The notes: generated from the letters alone by a model not told the origin. Shown: positions 50,282-58,951, counted from the first letter of the stretch. The stretch: 64,000 nucleotides of DNA from Verrucomicrobiota bacterium (GCA_016871675.1 VHCN01000004.1:1-64000); one strand, 5' to 3'. Numbers and translations are program-made.

Positions 50282-51162
50282 CACTCAAACGCCACCACCG
50301 CCAGCCCCGTCCGGCTGCGGATGACTTCCGCCATCGCTTCAAGTTCGCCGCGGGTGAGCTTGGTCACGTAGGGCTCGGGCGTCGGGCGCGCGATGGTGTA
50401 GGCATGCACTTCCTTGATCTGCGCGCCGTCGCGCTTAAGTTCGCTGAGACGGTCGCAGTAGGCGGCGAGTTCGGCCGGCGGCATCGGCTCGCCGCGCACT
50501 TTCATGAAAAGGCTCTGGATGATGATGGGCCGCGCGCGCGCCGTGAGCAGCAAGTTGTGCAGGATGCGGTCGAAGCGCACGGTGGTCCGGTTGATGAGGT
50601 GGAAGTAGCCCTCGGTGCCCGCGTCGAGTTTGCCCCAGACTTCGCCGTTGTTCGCGTCCATGACGTCGAGGCCGCGGCGCACGTCGGCCTTGTCGAGGCC
50701 CGCGGCGTCCGTGATGAGGACGATCTTGGTCCGGTCAAGTCCTTCGGACCGCTTCACGTCAGCGACCGCCTGCACGCACTCGGCGAAGTTAGCGATCATC
50801 GTGGGCTCGCCGTCGCCGCTGAAGGCGATGTCCTTGATGTTGCGCGTAAGGAAGGGCGGAAGCTCGCTGAACTTCGGTTCCTTCGCCAGGCCACCGTCGC
50901 GAGCGAAGTGGATCATCGCAGCCAATTCGTCGCGCATCTGGTTGAGATCCACGTTGGAGACCTTGCCGGGGATCTTGCGGTCCACCTCGCAGTAGATGCA
51001 GTCGAAGTTGCAGACTTTGTCAGGATTCAGGTTGATGCCGATGGAGAGTCCGCCCGAGCGACGCGAGATGACCGGATAGACAAACGTGAAGTCGCTGAAC
51101 TGCCGCGCGTGATCCTGCACCGCGGCATAGGAGGGCTTGATTTGAACCGGTGCCTCGGCCAC
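50281..51162 (-). CDS. Radical SAM protein
   Basis: A 293-residue product from GTG 51162, chosen because a promoter ends exactly 6 bases upstream and the family start (PSYAAVQDHARQFSDFTFVY) follows; an ATG at 51267 would add 35 poorly conserved residues. The cluster motif is VCNFDCIYCEVDR (CX3CX2C). GGLSIGINLNPDKVCN, FSGDGEPTMIANFAE (GGE-like SAM contact) and KLDAGTEGYFHLINR follow. It belongs to the cytoplasmic radical SAM group that also contains wyosine-type and pyruvate-formate-lyase-activating-like enzymes of unknown substrate. First gene of an operon with an anchored unknown and a PLP decarboxylase. Confidence 0.9.
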   Translation of the reverse strand: MAEAPVQIKPSYAAVQDHARQFSDFTFVYPVISRRSGGLSIGINLNPDKVCNFDCIYCEVDRKIPGKVSNVDLNQMRDELAAMIHFARDGGLAKEPKFSELPPFLTRNIKDIAFSGDGEPTMIANFAECVQAVADVKRSEGLDRTKIVLITDAAGLDKADVRRGLDVMDANNGEVWGKLDAGTEGYFHLINRTTVRFDRILHNLLLTARARPIIIQSLFMKVRGEPMPPAELAAYCDRLSELKRDGAQIKEVHAYTIARPTPEPYVTKLTRGELEAMAEVIRSRTGLAVVAFE

Positions 51163-51168
51163 GGCGGA

Positions 51169-51196
51169 ACTGTAGGCGGGAAGGCTCGCGGGGCAA
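51169..51196 (-). promoter_or_regulatory. Predicted promoter giving a leaderless radical SAM mRNA
   Basis: Minus strand: TTGCCC (51196-51191), 16-bp spacer, TACAGT (51174-51169), then 6 bases to GTG 51162. The same geometry as nuoA, lemA and the lipoprotein gene at 57725. Confidence 0.65.
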
Positions 51197-51333
51197 GTTC
51201 CGAAGTGGCAGGCTGAGCCCGAACCCTTGCGGTCCGATCTGAACTCTCGGCTTGAGGGCGGCGGCATTGCTTGTGAGACTTCGCGTTGGGCACGCTTGCA
51301 CTTCTGGTTCCAACCGTCGGCAAGGCCCTGTCC

Positions 51334-53295
51334 ATGAAGAGACCTCCGCCACTCCTCTACATCGCGCTGATAGTCCCATTGCTGTTGCTGGGCGGATTGT
51401 ATTGGAAAGTGGTGCGCACGGAACCAAAGGCCCAATCCGCCCCGAAGCGCGTAACCCCGCACGGCGCCGGTCGCCCCAAACCCGTCGACATGTTCATCAT
51501 CCCGGGCTTGCGAGGTCCTACGAACCGCACAATCATCCCGCCGCCAATTCCGACGGATTGGAGGGCATACTCCGGTGGCACGACCAGCCGATTGGCGATT
51601 CTCCTCACCCAAACCAACTCGGCTTGGCTCGGATTGACGCACGGACTGGAGTCAATCGGCGTTCCATTTCGCGTAACAACTGACTGGCGGACTGCGTCGA
51701 AGCACGCTGTCGTATTTGTTTATCCTGAAGTTTCAGGAACTGTGCTTCAATATGATGCCCTTCAGGCACTTGCACAAATACCTCGCCGTGGAGGAGCGCT
51801 GCTTGCTTGCGGTGTTCTTGGAGGCGGATTGAACGAGACATTTGGTTTTGGAGAAGCGATCCCTTCGAAGTCTCATTCAGAGGTTCGATTCGCCGTTACG
51901 AACTTGCACACGGCGGAATTCACCGATCCCCGTGAGTGGACATTTCGGATCGCGAATCCAAGAAACTCACAGGCAACCGCTGGCAGTTACACCTTCATCG
52001 GCGAGGTGTCAGGCACAAAGCGGCCCAGGGAATCGAACTTTCAGCCACTCGCTGTCTATGAAGACGGAACCGCCGCGATCTCGCAGCGTCACTTTCCAGG
52101 CGGAGGCGCCGCCTACGCGTTCGGTTGGGATCTCGGGAACATCATCTTGATCGGACACAACAATCGCGAGGAAGGCATCGCTCGCGCTTACGTCAACCAA
52201 TTTGAGCCTAGTTTGGATGTGCAACTAAGGTTGATCCGCAGCATTTATCGGCACGGACAACCCGGCGCCGTGACACTCGGGACCGTTCCATTCAATCGCT
52301 CGCTATCCATCCTGCTTACGCACGACGTCGATTACTCCAAGTCGCTCTCGAACGCCATCGAGTTTGCATCCGTCGCCAAGTCGGCCGGAATCAAATCAAC
52401 CTTCTTCGTCCAAACGAAGTATGTCCGGGATTACGAAAACGACATCTTCTTCCATGACCAGGCAATTCCGCTGCTGAAGCAACTCGTTGGAATGGGGATG
52501 GAGGTTGGCAGCCATTCAGTGGCTCATTCACCTGTTTTCGCAACATTTGAATCCGGAACTGGATTGGAAACATACCCGGACTATGCGCCATTCGTGCGTG
52601 ACCGAAAGACCACTCGAGATGGCACAATCCTCGGGGAACTCCGGGTCAGCAAGTTTCTTCTCGAGTCGGCAACACGGACCGCAGTCCGATCCTTTCGCCC
52701 AGGTGAACTGTCAAATCCGTATTCCTTGCCCGAATCGCTCCATGCCGTCGAAATCCTTCACTCATCTTCGGTCACGGCTAACAGTTCGCTAACACACTTC
52801 CCGTTCAGGGTGAACTACTCCCGCCGACAAATGACCGAGCTACCAATTGTTGAATTTCCAGTATCAATTGAAGATGAAGAACTTCCTAGGTTAATTGATC
52901 GGTCCGATCAGGCCATGGCCTTGGCAAGGCGACTCGCAAGATACGGTGCGATCATGGTTCTGCTTGTTCACACGGATTCTGTAACTCACAAACTGGATTT
53001 TTCGAGCTCATTTATCGATCGAACGAAATCGGCAGCTTGGTATGACACTATATCGGGATTTGGAACATGGTGGACTGCTCGAAGTGGGGCGCAAATTGAC
53101 ATTTCAATCGAAGCTGACCGGTGCGTTGCAACGTTGACCAGCAGTCCATCGGCGAAAGGCCTCACAATCTTCAATCCAAATGGTTTTAGGTTCGACTCCG
53201 CTGTCCCACCAGATGCCAACCTCACAATCTACGAGAATCAGGTTGTGATCCAATCTGCAAATCAAACTCATTCACTCAGGTTTAAGCGACGTTGA
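51334..53295 (+). CDS. Membrane-anchored polysaccharide deacetylase-like protein
   Basis: A 653-residue protein from ATG 51334. One N-terminal anchor (PLLYIALIVPLLLLGGLYW, residues 6-24). Residues 75-290 look like a class I glutamine amidotransferase/ThuA-like fold (RLAILLTQTNSAWLGLTHGL, GGALLACGVLGGG, AYAFGWDLGNIILIGHN). From about 322 comes a NodB-type deacetylase: RSLSILLTHDVDYSKSLSNA (metal Asp), MEVGSHSVAHSP (two metal His), SFRPGELSNPYSLPESL, MVLLVHTDSV. It ends with a beta-sandwich. Codon usage and base composition differ from neighbours (near 50% G+C). Likely acts on an extracytoplasmic polysaccharide. Acquired or old AT-richer DNA. Confidence 0.8.
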   Translation: MKRPPPLLYIALIVPLLLLGGLYWKVVRTEPKAQSAPKRVTPHGAGRPKPVDMFIIPGLRGPTNRTIIPPPIPTDWRAYSGGTTSRLAILLTQTNSAWLGLTHGLESIGVPFRVTTDWRTASKHAVVFVYPEVSGTVLQYDALQALAQIPRRGGALLACGVLGGGLNETFGFGEAIPSKSHSEVRFAVTNLHTAEFTDPREWTFRIANPRNSQATAGSYTFIGEVSGTKRPRESNFQPLAVYEDGTAAISQRHFPGGGAAYAFGWDLGNIILIGHNNREEGIARAYVNQFEPSLDVQLRLIRSIYRHGQPGAVTLGTVPFNRSLSILLTHDVDYSKSLSNAIEFASVAKSAGIKSTFFVQTKYVRDYENDIFFHDQAIPLLKQLVGMGMEVGSHSVAHSPVFATFESGTGLETYPDYAPFVRDRKTTRDGTILGELRVSKFLLESATRTAVRSFRPGELSNPYSLPESLHAVEILHSSSVTANSSLTHFPFRVNYSRRQMTELPIVEFPVSIEDEELPRLIDRSDQAMALARRLARYGAIMVLLVHTDSVTHKLDFSSSFIDRTKSAAWYDTISGFGTWWTARSGAQIDISIEADRCVATLTSSPSAKGLTIFNPNGFRFDSAVPPDANLTIYENQVVIQSANQTHSLRFKRR

Positions 53296-53357
53296 CCTAT
53301 CCTAGGTTCGGAATCACGTCGTCGGACGGTCGAGCATCCAAAATCTCCGTGCTTGAA

Positions 53358-53371
53358 GTTCCACGTGGAAC
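53358..53371. promoter_or_regulatory. parS-like centromere site
   Basis: GTTCCACGTGGAAC is a perfect 14-bp palindrome and identical to the core of Pseudomonas-type parS (consensus TGTTNCACGTGNAACA), the site loaded by ParB. It lies in the 136-bp gap between two convergent genes, away from coding constraint. By simple arithmetic a given 14-mer is expected about 0.0002 times in 64 kb of random sequence. ParA and ParB genes are not in the window. Confidence 0.7.
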
Positions 53372-53431
53372 GGAAGTCGATGTTTGCCGCCACTTGACTG
53401 GTTTTGGCTCTGGATTCCAAAAATGCGAGAT

Positions 53432-55024
53432 TCAAGTGGAGCAGAACCTAGCGTTAATGATCGGGCTGCCTTGGTCCCTGTCGACAACGATACGGCCGCT
53501 TGCGGCAAGTTGAACGCATATTCTGAGCACAGCTTCCACATCCGCATCGGTTCCGAGCTTGGATGCGATATCTTCAACCGTAAGCCATTTGGATTTGCAC
53601 CCGGTGAGCAACCTTATCACATTAACCTGCGTCTCGAGGTATCGTGAAGCAGCCTGCTTCCCGGCCTCAACACCTGGCTGATGGTAGGCGTTCACATCAA
53701 TGATCGAAGCGTATAGCCCAACCGCGCGTTCGAAAAGTGCGATTAGCGATCCGATCGTTCGGGCGTTAGCTCGATTCAAAGTGATGGTCACGGATTGCCG
53801 TCCGCCGTCAGTGAGTGCTTCTCGCGTGCCGTGCATGAACCCTGAAAGGTAGTCAACTGATCTGATCATCGGGTCAACCTCGATTGATGCTGAATCATTT
53901 GGTTCCAGCACTTCAATGAACGTCACAAAAAAATTGTCAATGCCATCTCTAAGTTGTTGAATATACGCATGTTGATCAGTTGATCCCTTGTTGCCGTAGA
54001 CCGCAATCCCTTGGTTCACCGGAGTCCCAGCTCGCGTCTTGGATTTCCCAAGAGACTCCATCACAAGTTGTTGTAGATACCTCGAGAATAGCACAAGCCT
54101 GTCTCTGTAGGGCAAAACAACCATGTCACGCAACCCTTGGCCATTGCCTGATGCAAACCACATCGCTGCGACAAGTGCTGCTGGGTTCCGCATAACGTCC
54201 CGGTGCCGAGTAAGTTGGTCACAATCTCGTGCACCCGCCAGCAAACCAGTGACGTCGATGCCTTGAAGCGCTGCGGGAAGCAGTCCGACTCCCGACATCT
54301 GGCTCGTTCTGCCACCTACCCAATCCCACATTGGGAATCGAGCGAGCCAACCCTCACCCTCTGCAAACTTGTCGAGTTCGCTCCCGGCCCCGGTTATGGC
54401 AACGGCGTGCGGGGAGAAACGCAAGCCCTTCGATCGATATCGGGCCATCGTTTCGATCATGCCATTTCGCGTCTCCTTCGTGGCACCGGACTTGGAGACT
54501 ACCAAGCACAAGGTGGTGCCGAAATCTCTAATCGTCGAGAACACACGTTGCAATCCATCGGGGTCAGTGTTGTCGAGGAACGAGATTCCCATCGGCGAAC
54601 TGGCTGGCTCGCAAAGCGCGTCTGAAACGAATTGAGGCCCCAGAGCCGAGCCGCCGATTCCGATCAGAATCACGTGATCGAAACGACCATTGGTTCCACG
54701 AATTTCACCCCGGTGGACTTTCGCGGCGAATTCGATGACTTGCGCCTGAGTGCGCGTGATGTTTTCCGCGATGGATTTGGTCGGCGCGAGTTCCGGCGCT
54801 CGAAGCCAGTAGTGGCCGACCATCCGGTGCTCGTCCTTGTTCGCGATGGCGCCTGCTTCCAACTCGGCCATCTCGTGGAATGCTCTCTCGAATCGCTGCA
54901 TCATCGACTCCAAGAAGGAATCGTCGAAGTGCATTCGGCTGATGTCGAGTGAGAGCCCGATCTCCGGATACTCACGGTAATACCTTTTGAATCGCGCCCA
55001 GCGCTCGTGGTTTTCGATTCTCAT
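53432..55024 (-). CDS. pgi: Glucose-6-phosphate isomerase
   Basis: A 530-residue protein. Signatures: VILIGIGGSALGPQFVSDAL, LVVSKSGATKETRNGMIET, WVGGRTSQMSGVGLLPAAL, and YGNKGSTDQHAYIQQLRDG with the catalytic His; NAYHQPGVEAGK carries the last active-site Lys. It interconverts glucose- and fructose-6-phosphate. The last 60 residues (LTVEDIASKLGTDADVEAVL and on) look like a winged-helix appendix not needed for catalysis. The gene is lower in G+C than most neighbours. A promoter-like pair TTCACG and TAGCCT precedes the ATG by 9 bases. Confidence 0.94.
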   Translation of the reverse strand: MRIENHERWARFKRYYREYPEIGLSLDISRMHFDDSFLESMMQRFERAFHEMAELEAGAIANKDEHRMVGHYWLRAPELAPTKSIAENITRTQAQVIEFAAKVHRGEIRGTNGRFDHVILIGIGGSALGPQFVSDALCEPASSPMGISFLDNTDPDGLQRVFSTIRDFGTTLCLVVSKSGATKETRNGMIETMARYRSKGLRFSPHAVAITGAGSELDKFAEGEGWLARFPMWDWVGGRTSQMSGVGLLPAALQGIDVTGLLAGARDCDQLTRHRDVMRNPAALVAAMWFASGNGQGLRDMVVLPYRDRLVLFSRYLQQLVMESLGKSKTRAGTPVNQGIAVYGNKGSTDQHAYIQQLRDGIDNFFVTFIEVLEPNDSASIEVDPMIRSVDYLSGFMHGTREALTDGGRQSVTITLNRANARTIGSLIALFERAVGLYASIIDVNAYHQPGVEAGKQAASRYLETQVNVIRLLTGCKSKWLTVEDIASKLGTDADVEAVLRICVQLAASGRIVVDRDQGSPIINARFCST

Positions 55025-55115
55025 GATGCGGTCAGGCTACCGCACGGGCCGCCATGCGTGAACTTGAAACTTGCGCGCCCTACAAACTGCACCCGGACTT
55101 GTAGGATCGCCGCTG

Positions 55116-55143
55116 TTGCAAATCCAGCTGCAGCGCCTACTAT
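55116..55143 (+). promoter_or_regulatory. Predicted promoter giving a leaderless lemA mRNA
   Basis: TTGCAA (55116-55121), 16-bp spacer, TACTAT (55138-55143), then 6 bases to ATG 55150. Confidence 0.65.
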
Positions 55144-55149
55144 CGCGCC

Positions 55150-55722
55150 ATGTCCACAATACCAATACTCCTCGTTGTCGTGGTGGCCCTCGTCGGCCTG
55201 GCAATCATCATCGGCCTCTGGCTCATGGGCTGTTACAACGGACTCGTGAAGCTGCGCCAGGTCGTCCGCAACGCCTGGGCGCAAATCGACGTCCAGCTCA
55301 AGCGCCGCCATGACCTGATCCCGAACCTGGTCAACACCGTGAAGGGCTACGCGGCGCACGAGAAAGACACGCTCGAGCGCGTCATCAACGCGCGATCCCG
55401 CGCCACGAGCGCGACCACACCCGCGGATGCCATCAAGGCGGAGGGCGAACTCACCTCAGCGATCGCCCGGTTGCTTGTCGTCTCGGAAGCCTATCCCGAG
55501 CTCAAGGCGAACCAGAATTTCATGTCCCTTCAGGGCGAACTCTCCTCGACCGAAGACCGCGTCGCCTTCTCGCGGCAAGCCTACAACGATTCTGTGCAGC
55601 AACTGAACACGGCCATCCAGACGTTTCCAACGGTGCTCATCGCGGGGATGTTTGGCTTCAAGGAAGAGCCGTTTTTCGAGACGCCCACCGAGCAGAAGGA
55701 AGCGCCGAAGGTTCAGTTCTAA
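55150..55722 (+). CDS. lemA: LemA family membrane protein
   Basis: A 190-residue protein. One N-terminal membrane helix (PILLVVVVALVGLAIIIGLW, residues 5-24) with a short outside part and long helical cytoplasmic or periplasmic domain: NGLVKLRQVVRNAWAQIDVQ, LKRRHDLIPNLVNTVKGYAA, RLLVVSEAYPELKANQNFMS, LQGELSSTEDRVAFSRQAYN. This is the full LemA signature set. LemA proteins are widespread; their biochemical role is unsettled. The usual partner (a TPM-domain or HtpX gene) is not adjacent here. Confidence 0.95.
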   Translation: MSTIPILLVVVVALVGLAIIIGLWLMGCYNGLVKLRQVVRNAWAQIDVQLKRRHDLIPNLVNTVKGYAAHEKDTLERVINARSRATSATTPADAIKAEGELTSAIARLLVVSEAYPELKANQNFMSLQGELSSTEDRVAFSRQAYNDSVQQLNTAIQTFPTVLIAGMFGFKEEPFFETPTEQKEAPKVQF

Positions 55723-55779
55723 TCCAGCGAGCGCCGGAGGCCGCGCGCGGTCGTGGGCGAGAATCCGCTCCTCGCGGCG

Positions 55780-56625
55780 TCATTCCACGAACTCCAGCGC
55801 CGGCGCGCGCGGAATCAACCCGCGCTCGTGCGCCCGCGTGAGGAATCGCCGGATGCTCTCGCGCCCGCGCGGACCGTAGTCGAGCGTCCAGTGGTTCACA
55901 TACATCCCCACGAACTTGTCCGCCAGATCGCGTCCCATGTCGCGCGCGAATTGCAACGCGTGCTCCACAGCCTCCGCGCGATGGGCGAGTCCGTAACGGA
56001 TGCTGTCCGCGATGATTCCAGCGACTTGCCGGCGCACTTCCGGCGTGTGCCGCTTGTGCACCACGTTGCCGCCGAGGGGCAGCGGCAGCCCGTCATTCTC
56101 CGCGCCCCACCACAGGCCGAGATCCGCACAGCCCACGAGCCCCTCGTTCTGGAACGTGAGTTGGCCCTCGTGGATGATCAGCCCCACATCCGCGGCGTCC
56201 GAGCGCACCGTTTCGAAGATGCGGTCAAACGGAACGACCACGTGTTCGAATTCCTCCGCGCGACGGCCGAGCCAGAGTTGCAACGCGAGAAACGCGCTCG
56301 TCATCTTTCCCGGCACAGCGATGCGCAACTTGGAAATCTCCCGGCGCGAATGCCGCCGCTTCGAGACGAGCATCGGCCCGTAACCATCACCCATGCTTGC
56401 GCCGCTCGGCAGCATTGCATACCGGTCGCACACGTGCGCGTAGGCATGGATGCTGATCGCCGAGATGTCGAGCTCGCCGCGCGTCGCGCGTTCGTTGAGC
56501 GTCTGGATGTCCTGCAGGATGTGCTCGAACTTCAGCCCGTGCGACGGCACGAGCTCCTTCGCCATCGCGTAGAACATGAAGGCATCATCCGGATCGGGCG
56601 AATGGCCGAGCGTGAGGGTGTTCAT
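55780..56625 (-). CDS. mqnD: 1,4-dihydroxy-6-naphthoate synthase (futalosine menaquinone pathway)
   Basis: A 281-residue protein with the MqnD opening TLTLGHSPDPDDAFMFYAMA, followed by DIQTLNERATRGELDISAIS, YAMLPSGASMGDGYGPMLVS, ADVGLIIHEGQLTFQNEGLV and LPLPLGGNVVHKRH. It cleaves cyclic dehypoxanthine futalosine to give the naphthoate precursor, showing that menaquinone is made by the futalosine route. It follows the hydroxyacid dehydrogenase gene by 13 bp. The other mqn genes are not in the window. Confidence 0.95.
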   Translation of the reverse strand: MNTLTLGHSPDPDDAFMFYAMAKELVPSHGLKFEHILQDIQTLNERATRGELDISAISIHAYAHVCDRYAMLPSGASMGDGYGPMLVSKRRHSRREISKLRIAVPGKMTSAFLALQLWLGRRAEEFEHVVVPFDRIFETVRSDAADVGLIIHEGQLTFQNEGLVGCADLGLWWGAENDGLPLPLGGNVVHKRHTPEVRRQVAGIIADSIRYGLAHRAEAVEHALQFARDMGRDLADKFVGMYVNHWTLDYGPRGRESIRRFLTRAHERGLIPRAPALEFVE

Positions 56626-56638
56626 CGCGCGCGAGGCA

Positions 56639-57592
56639 TCAGTTCACCACATTCCTCGGCGTGCCCGCGAGGAACGCGCGCACGTTGTCCATCGCCGTGC
56701 TCATCAACCGCGACCGCGCCGCGCGCGACATCCACGCGTTGTGCGGTGTGATGATGCAATGCTTCGCCGTGAAGAGCGGGTTCCCGGCGGGCGGCGGCTC
56801 CGTCGAGAGCACATCAAGTCCCGCGCCGGCGATGCGGCCCGTGTTCAGCGCATCCGCGAGCGCCGCCTCGTCCACGAGCGGCCCGCGGCTGGTGTTGAGC
56901 AGGAACGCGCCTGCTTTCATCCACCCGAGCCGGGTCGCGTCCACCAGTTTGTCCGTCTCCGGTGTCAGCGGACAGTGCAGGCTCACCACGTCGCTTTGGC
57001 GGAATAGTGTTTCAAGATCCGCGAACTCGACGCCCGTCGCCGGCTCGCCCGGCGGCGTGCGCGTGAACGCGAGCACGCGCATCCCGAATCCCCGCGCCAG
57101 CTCCGCCACGGCGCGGCCGATGCGGCCAAATCCCACCACACCCATCGTCAATCCATCCAGTTCCACCAGCGGGAAGTCCGCGAACGCATAATCCGGGCAC
57201 GCCGCCCAGCGACCCTCGCGCACTGATGCCGCGTGATGACCCGCGCGGTTCGCGAGTTCAAGCAGCAACGCGAACGTGTGTTGCGCCACGGACCGCGTGC
57301 CATACGCCGGCACGTTGCAGACGGGAATCCCGCGCTCGCGCGCCGCGGCGGTGTCCACGATGTTGAAACCCGTTGCCAGCACGCCCACGTAGCGCAACGC
57401 CGGCAGCGCGGCCAGGCTCGCGCGCGTGAGCGGCGTCTTGTTGGTCAGCACGAGTTCAGCGCCCGCGGCGCGCTCCACCACGAGCGCGGGCGCCGTGCGC
57501 TCATGAATCGCGCACTCTCCGAACGCGCGCAACGCGTCCCAGCTCAAGTCGCCTGGGTTCAAAGTGTGGGCGTCGAGGACGACGATTCTCAT
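56639..57592 (-). CDS. D-isomer-specific 2-hydroxyacid dehydrogenase (hydroxypyruvate/glycerate type)
   Basis: A 317-residue protein from ATG 57592 (MRIVVLDAHTLNPGDLSWDA). NAD loop MGVVGFGRIGRAVAELARGF; catalytic Arg in LLNTSRGPLVDEAALADAL, Glu in AGLDVLSTEPPPAGN, His in IITPHNAWMS. These are the features of glycerate/hydroxypyruvate reductases. It is upstream of mqnD by 13 bp, likely in one transcript, though the two reactions are not obviously linked. The upstream frame (to 57709) is not coding-like. Confidence 0.9.
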   Translation of the reverse strand: MRIVVLDAHTLNPGDLSWDALRAFGECAIHERTAPALVVERAAGAELVLTNKTPLTRASLAALPALRYVGVLATGFNIVDTAAARERGIPVCNVPAYGTRSVAQHTFALLLELANRAGHHAASVREGRWAACPDYAFADFPLVELDGLTMGVVGFGRIGRAVAELARGFGMRVLAFTRTPPGEPATGVEFADLETLFRQSDVVSLHCPLTPETDKLVDATRLGWMKAGAFLLNTSRGPLVDEAALADALNTGRIAGAGLDVLSTEPPPAGNPLFTAKHCIITPHNAWMSRAARSRLMSTAMDNVRAFLAGTPRNVVN

Positions 57593-57690
57593 GCGGGCGC
57601 GAGAGTAATGAAGTCGCGCGAGAACGCAACGACTGCAAAACACGCTGAACACGGCCGCCAGCGCCACCGTGCTTCGCCGGGAGAATTCCG

Positions 57691-57718
57691 TTGAAGCACT
57701 GCCGGGCAATTGTAAGAT
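57691..57718 (+). promoter_or_regulatory. Predicted promoter giving a leaderless lipoprotein mRNA
   Basis: TTGAAG (57691-57696), 16-bp spacer, TAAGAT (57713-57718), then 6 bases to ATG 57725. Confidence 0.65.
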
Positions 57719-57724
57719 GCCCGC

Positions 57725-58093
57725 ATGAAGTTGCTTCGCACTGCGATGCTCCTCGTGGCGTTCGGCGCGTTGGCGTGCCGCGACAATCCGGGTTCCACCC
57801 CGGCCGCGCCCGTCGCCGCGCCGCCGCCCAAGAATGTGCCGACCGTTCCGGCGGCTGCGCCTGCGGCCCCCGTGGTTTCGCCCGGGGATTCGAAGCCCGC
57901 GAAGGATGAGAATCCCGACCTTGCGGCGCTCAACGCCGCCTACAAGAAATTCTGGCAGGAAACCCAGAGCCCGCCCGCCAACTTGGAAATCCTCGTCAAG
58001 CGCGGCTACTTGAAATCAATGCCAGTCGCGCCGAGGGGCAAGCGCTTCGTGCTGAGCTGGGAGAAGATGGAAGTCACGCTCGCGCCGGAGTGA
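57725..58093 (+). CDS. Small lipoprotein
   Basis: A 122-residue lipoprotein: lipobox AFGALAC (Cys18). Residues 20-60 are a Pro/Ala linker (PAAPVAAPPPKNVPTVPAAA). The C-terminal part (residues 65-120) is a small domain: NPDLAALNAAYKKFWQETQS, PANLEILVKRGYLKSMPVAP, KRFVLSWEKMEVTL. The phrase NLEILVKRGYLKxMP and the nearby pseudopilin resemble periplasmic helper proteins next to pseudopilins in PVC genomes; this is inference. The gene converges with the pseudopilin at 58107. Confidence 0.8.
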   Translation: MKLLRTAMLLVAFGALACRDNPGSTPAAPVAAPPPKNVPTVPAAAPAAPVVSPGDSKPAKDENPDLAALNAAYKKFWQETQSPPANLEILVKRGYLKSMPVAPRGKRFVLSWEKMEVTLAPE

Positions 58094-58106
58094 GCCGCGC
58101 GTCGGC

Positions 58107-58895
58107 TCACAAGTTGCGCGGAGTGCCGTTCACGTTGCCGAGGAAGTTGAACTTGTTCGACCGGACTTCGGGGTAGGTCCACGACTCGGCGTGACCGTCG
58201 ATGAAGGTCATGTTGCACCGAAAGCCGACGTGCCTCGCGGCGGGTTGCTGCTCGGGTTCTCCGGTGCCGGTGTTGATGGTCCACACGGTTGGCGCGCCCA
58301 CCCACGGGCCGGTTGCATCGAGCGCGCCCCCGCCCCGAATCGCAATCCACGGCTTGTAGCCGGCCTTGGGATTATTCTGGGCCAGCGCGCGCCCGGCATC
58401 ACCCATCAGCCAGATTTGCGTCGTGCGAAGAATCTCGTCGAGCCGCCGGCTCCCGAGTCGAACCGTGCTTGGCGGTGTGTTGGAGGCGTAACGAATGATC
58501 GTGTCCTCGATGGGCGCGTAGCCCTCCCATGTCCCTCCCCAACCCGCGCGAATCTGCTCATCGGTCGCCTCGGGACACCGCCAGATGCCGTTGCGATTCG
58601 TGAACGCGGGGAGATATCGCATGGGCACCAGGGTCTCGTAATACCACTGGCCCCCTGCAACGCCGGGTGCAAGGGAGTAGAGGTTGATGAGCTTGTTGTC
58701 AAAGTCATCCGCATACAGCAGGAAGGTCGTGCCGATCTGCTTGATGTTGTTCATGCACTTCGTGGACTTGGCCTTTGCCTTCGCCGACGCCAGCGCGGGC
58801 AGCAGCAGTCCCGCGAGGATCGCGATGATGGCGATCACAACGAGCAGTTCGATGAGCGTGAAGGCCTCGCGGCGCGGTTGGTTCGTCGGATGCAT
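58107..58895 (-). CDS. Pseudopilin-like protein
   Basis: A 262-residue protein: [20 protein letters not shown] (Glu at +5), then [20 protein letters not shown] and a variable beta-rich C-terminal domain with [20 protein letters not shown] near the end, a relative of the H-X9-DG ending (His, eight residues, then Asp-Gly-His). It has [20 protein letters not shown] and ICLA-like core strands typical of the family. It has its own promoter at 58924-58951. The lipoprotein gene faces it with 13 bp between ends. Confidence 0.9.
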   Translation of the reverse strand: MHPTNQPRREAFTLIELLVVIAIIAILAGLLLPALASAKAKAKSTKCMNNIKQIGTTFLLYADDFDNKLINLYSLAPGVAGGQWYYETLVPMRYLPAFTNRNGIWRCPEATDEQIRAGWGGTWEGYAPIEDTIIRYASNTPPSTVRLGSRRLDEILRTTQIWLMGDAGRALAQNNPKAGYKPWIAIRGGGALDATGPWVGAPTVWTINTGTGEPEQQPAARHVGFRCNMTFIDGHAESWTYPEVRSNKFNFLGNVNGTPRNL

Positions 58896-58923
58896 GATGG
58901 ACTGGAGCTTCTATTCACCGTCA

Positions 58924-58951
58924 ATCGTAGGGTGGAGGTGGCGGTTCGCAA
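58924..58951 (-). promoter_or_regulatory. Predicted pseudopilin promoter
   Basis: Minus strand: TTGCGA (58951-58946), 16-bp spacer, TACGAT (58929-58924), 28 bases before the start at 58895. Confidence 0.55.
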
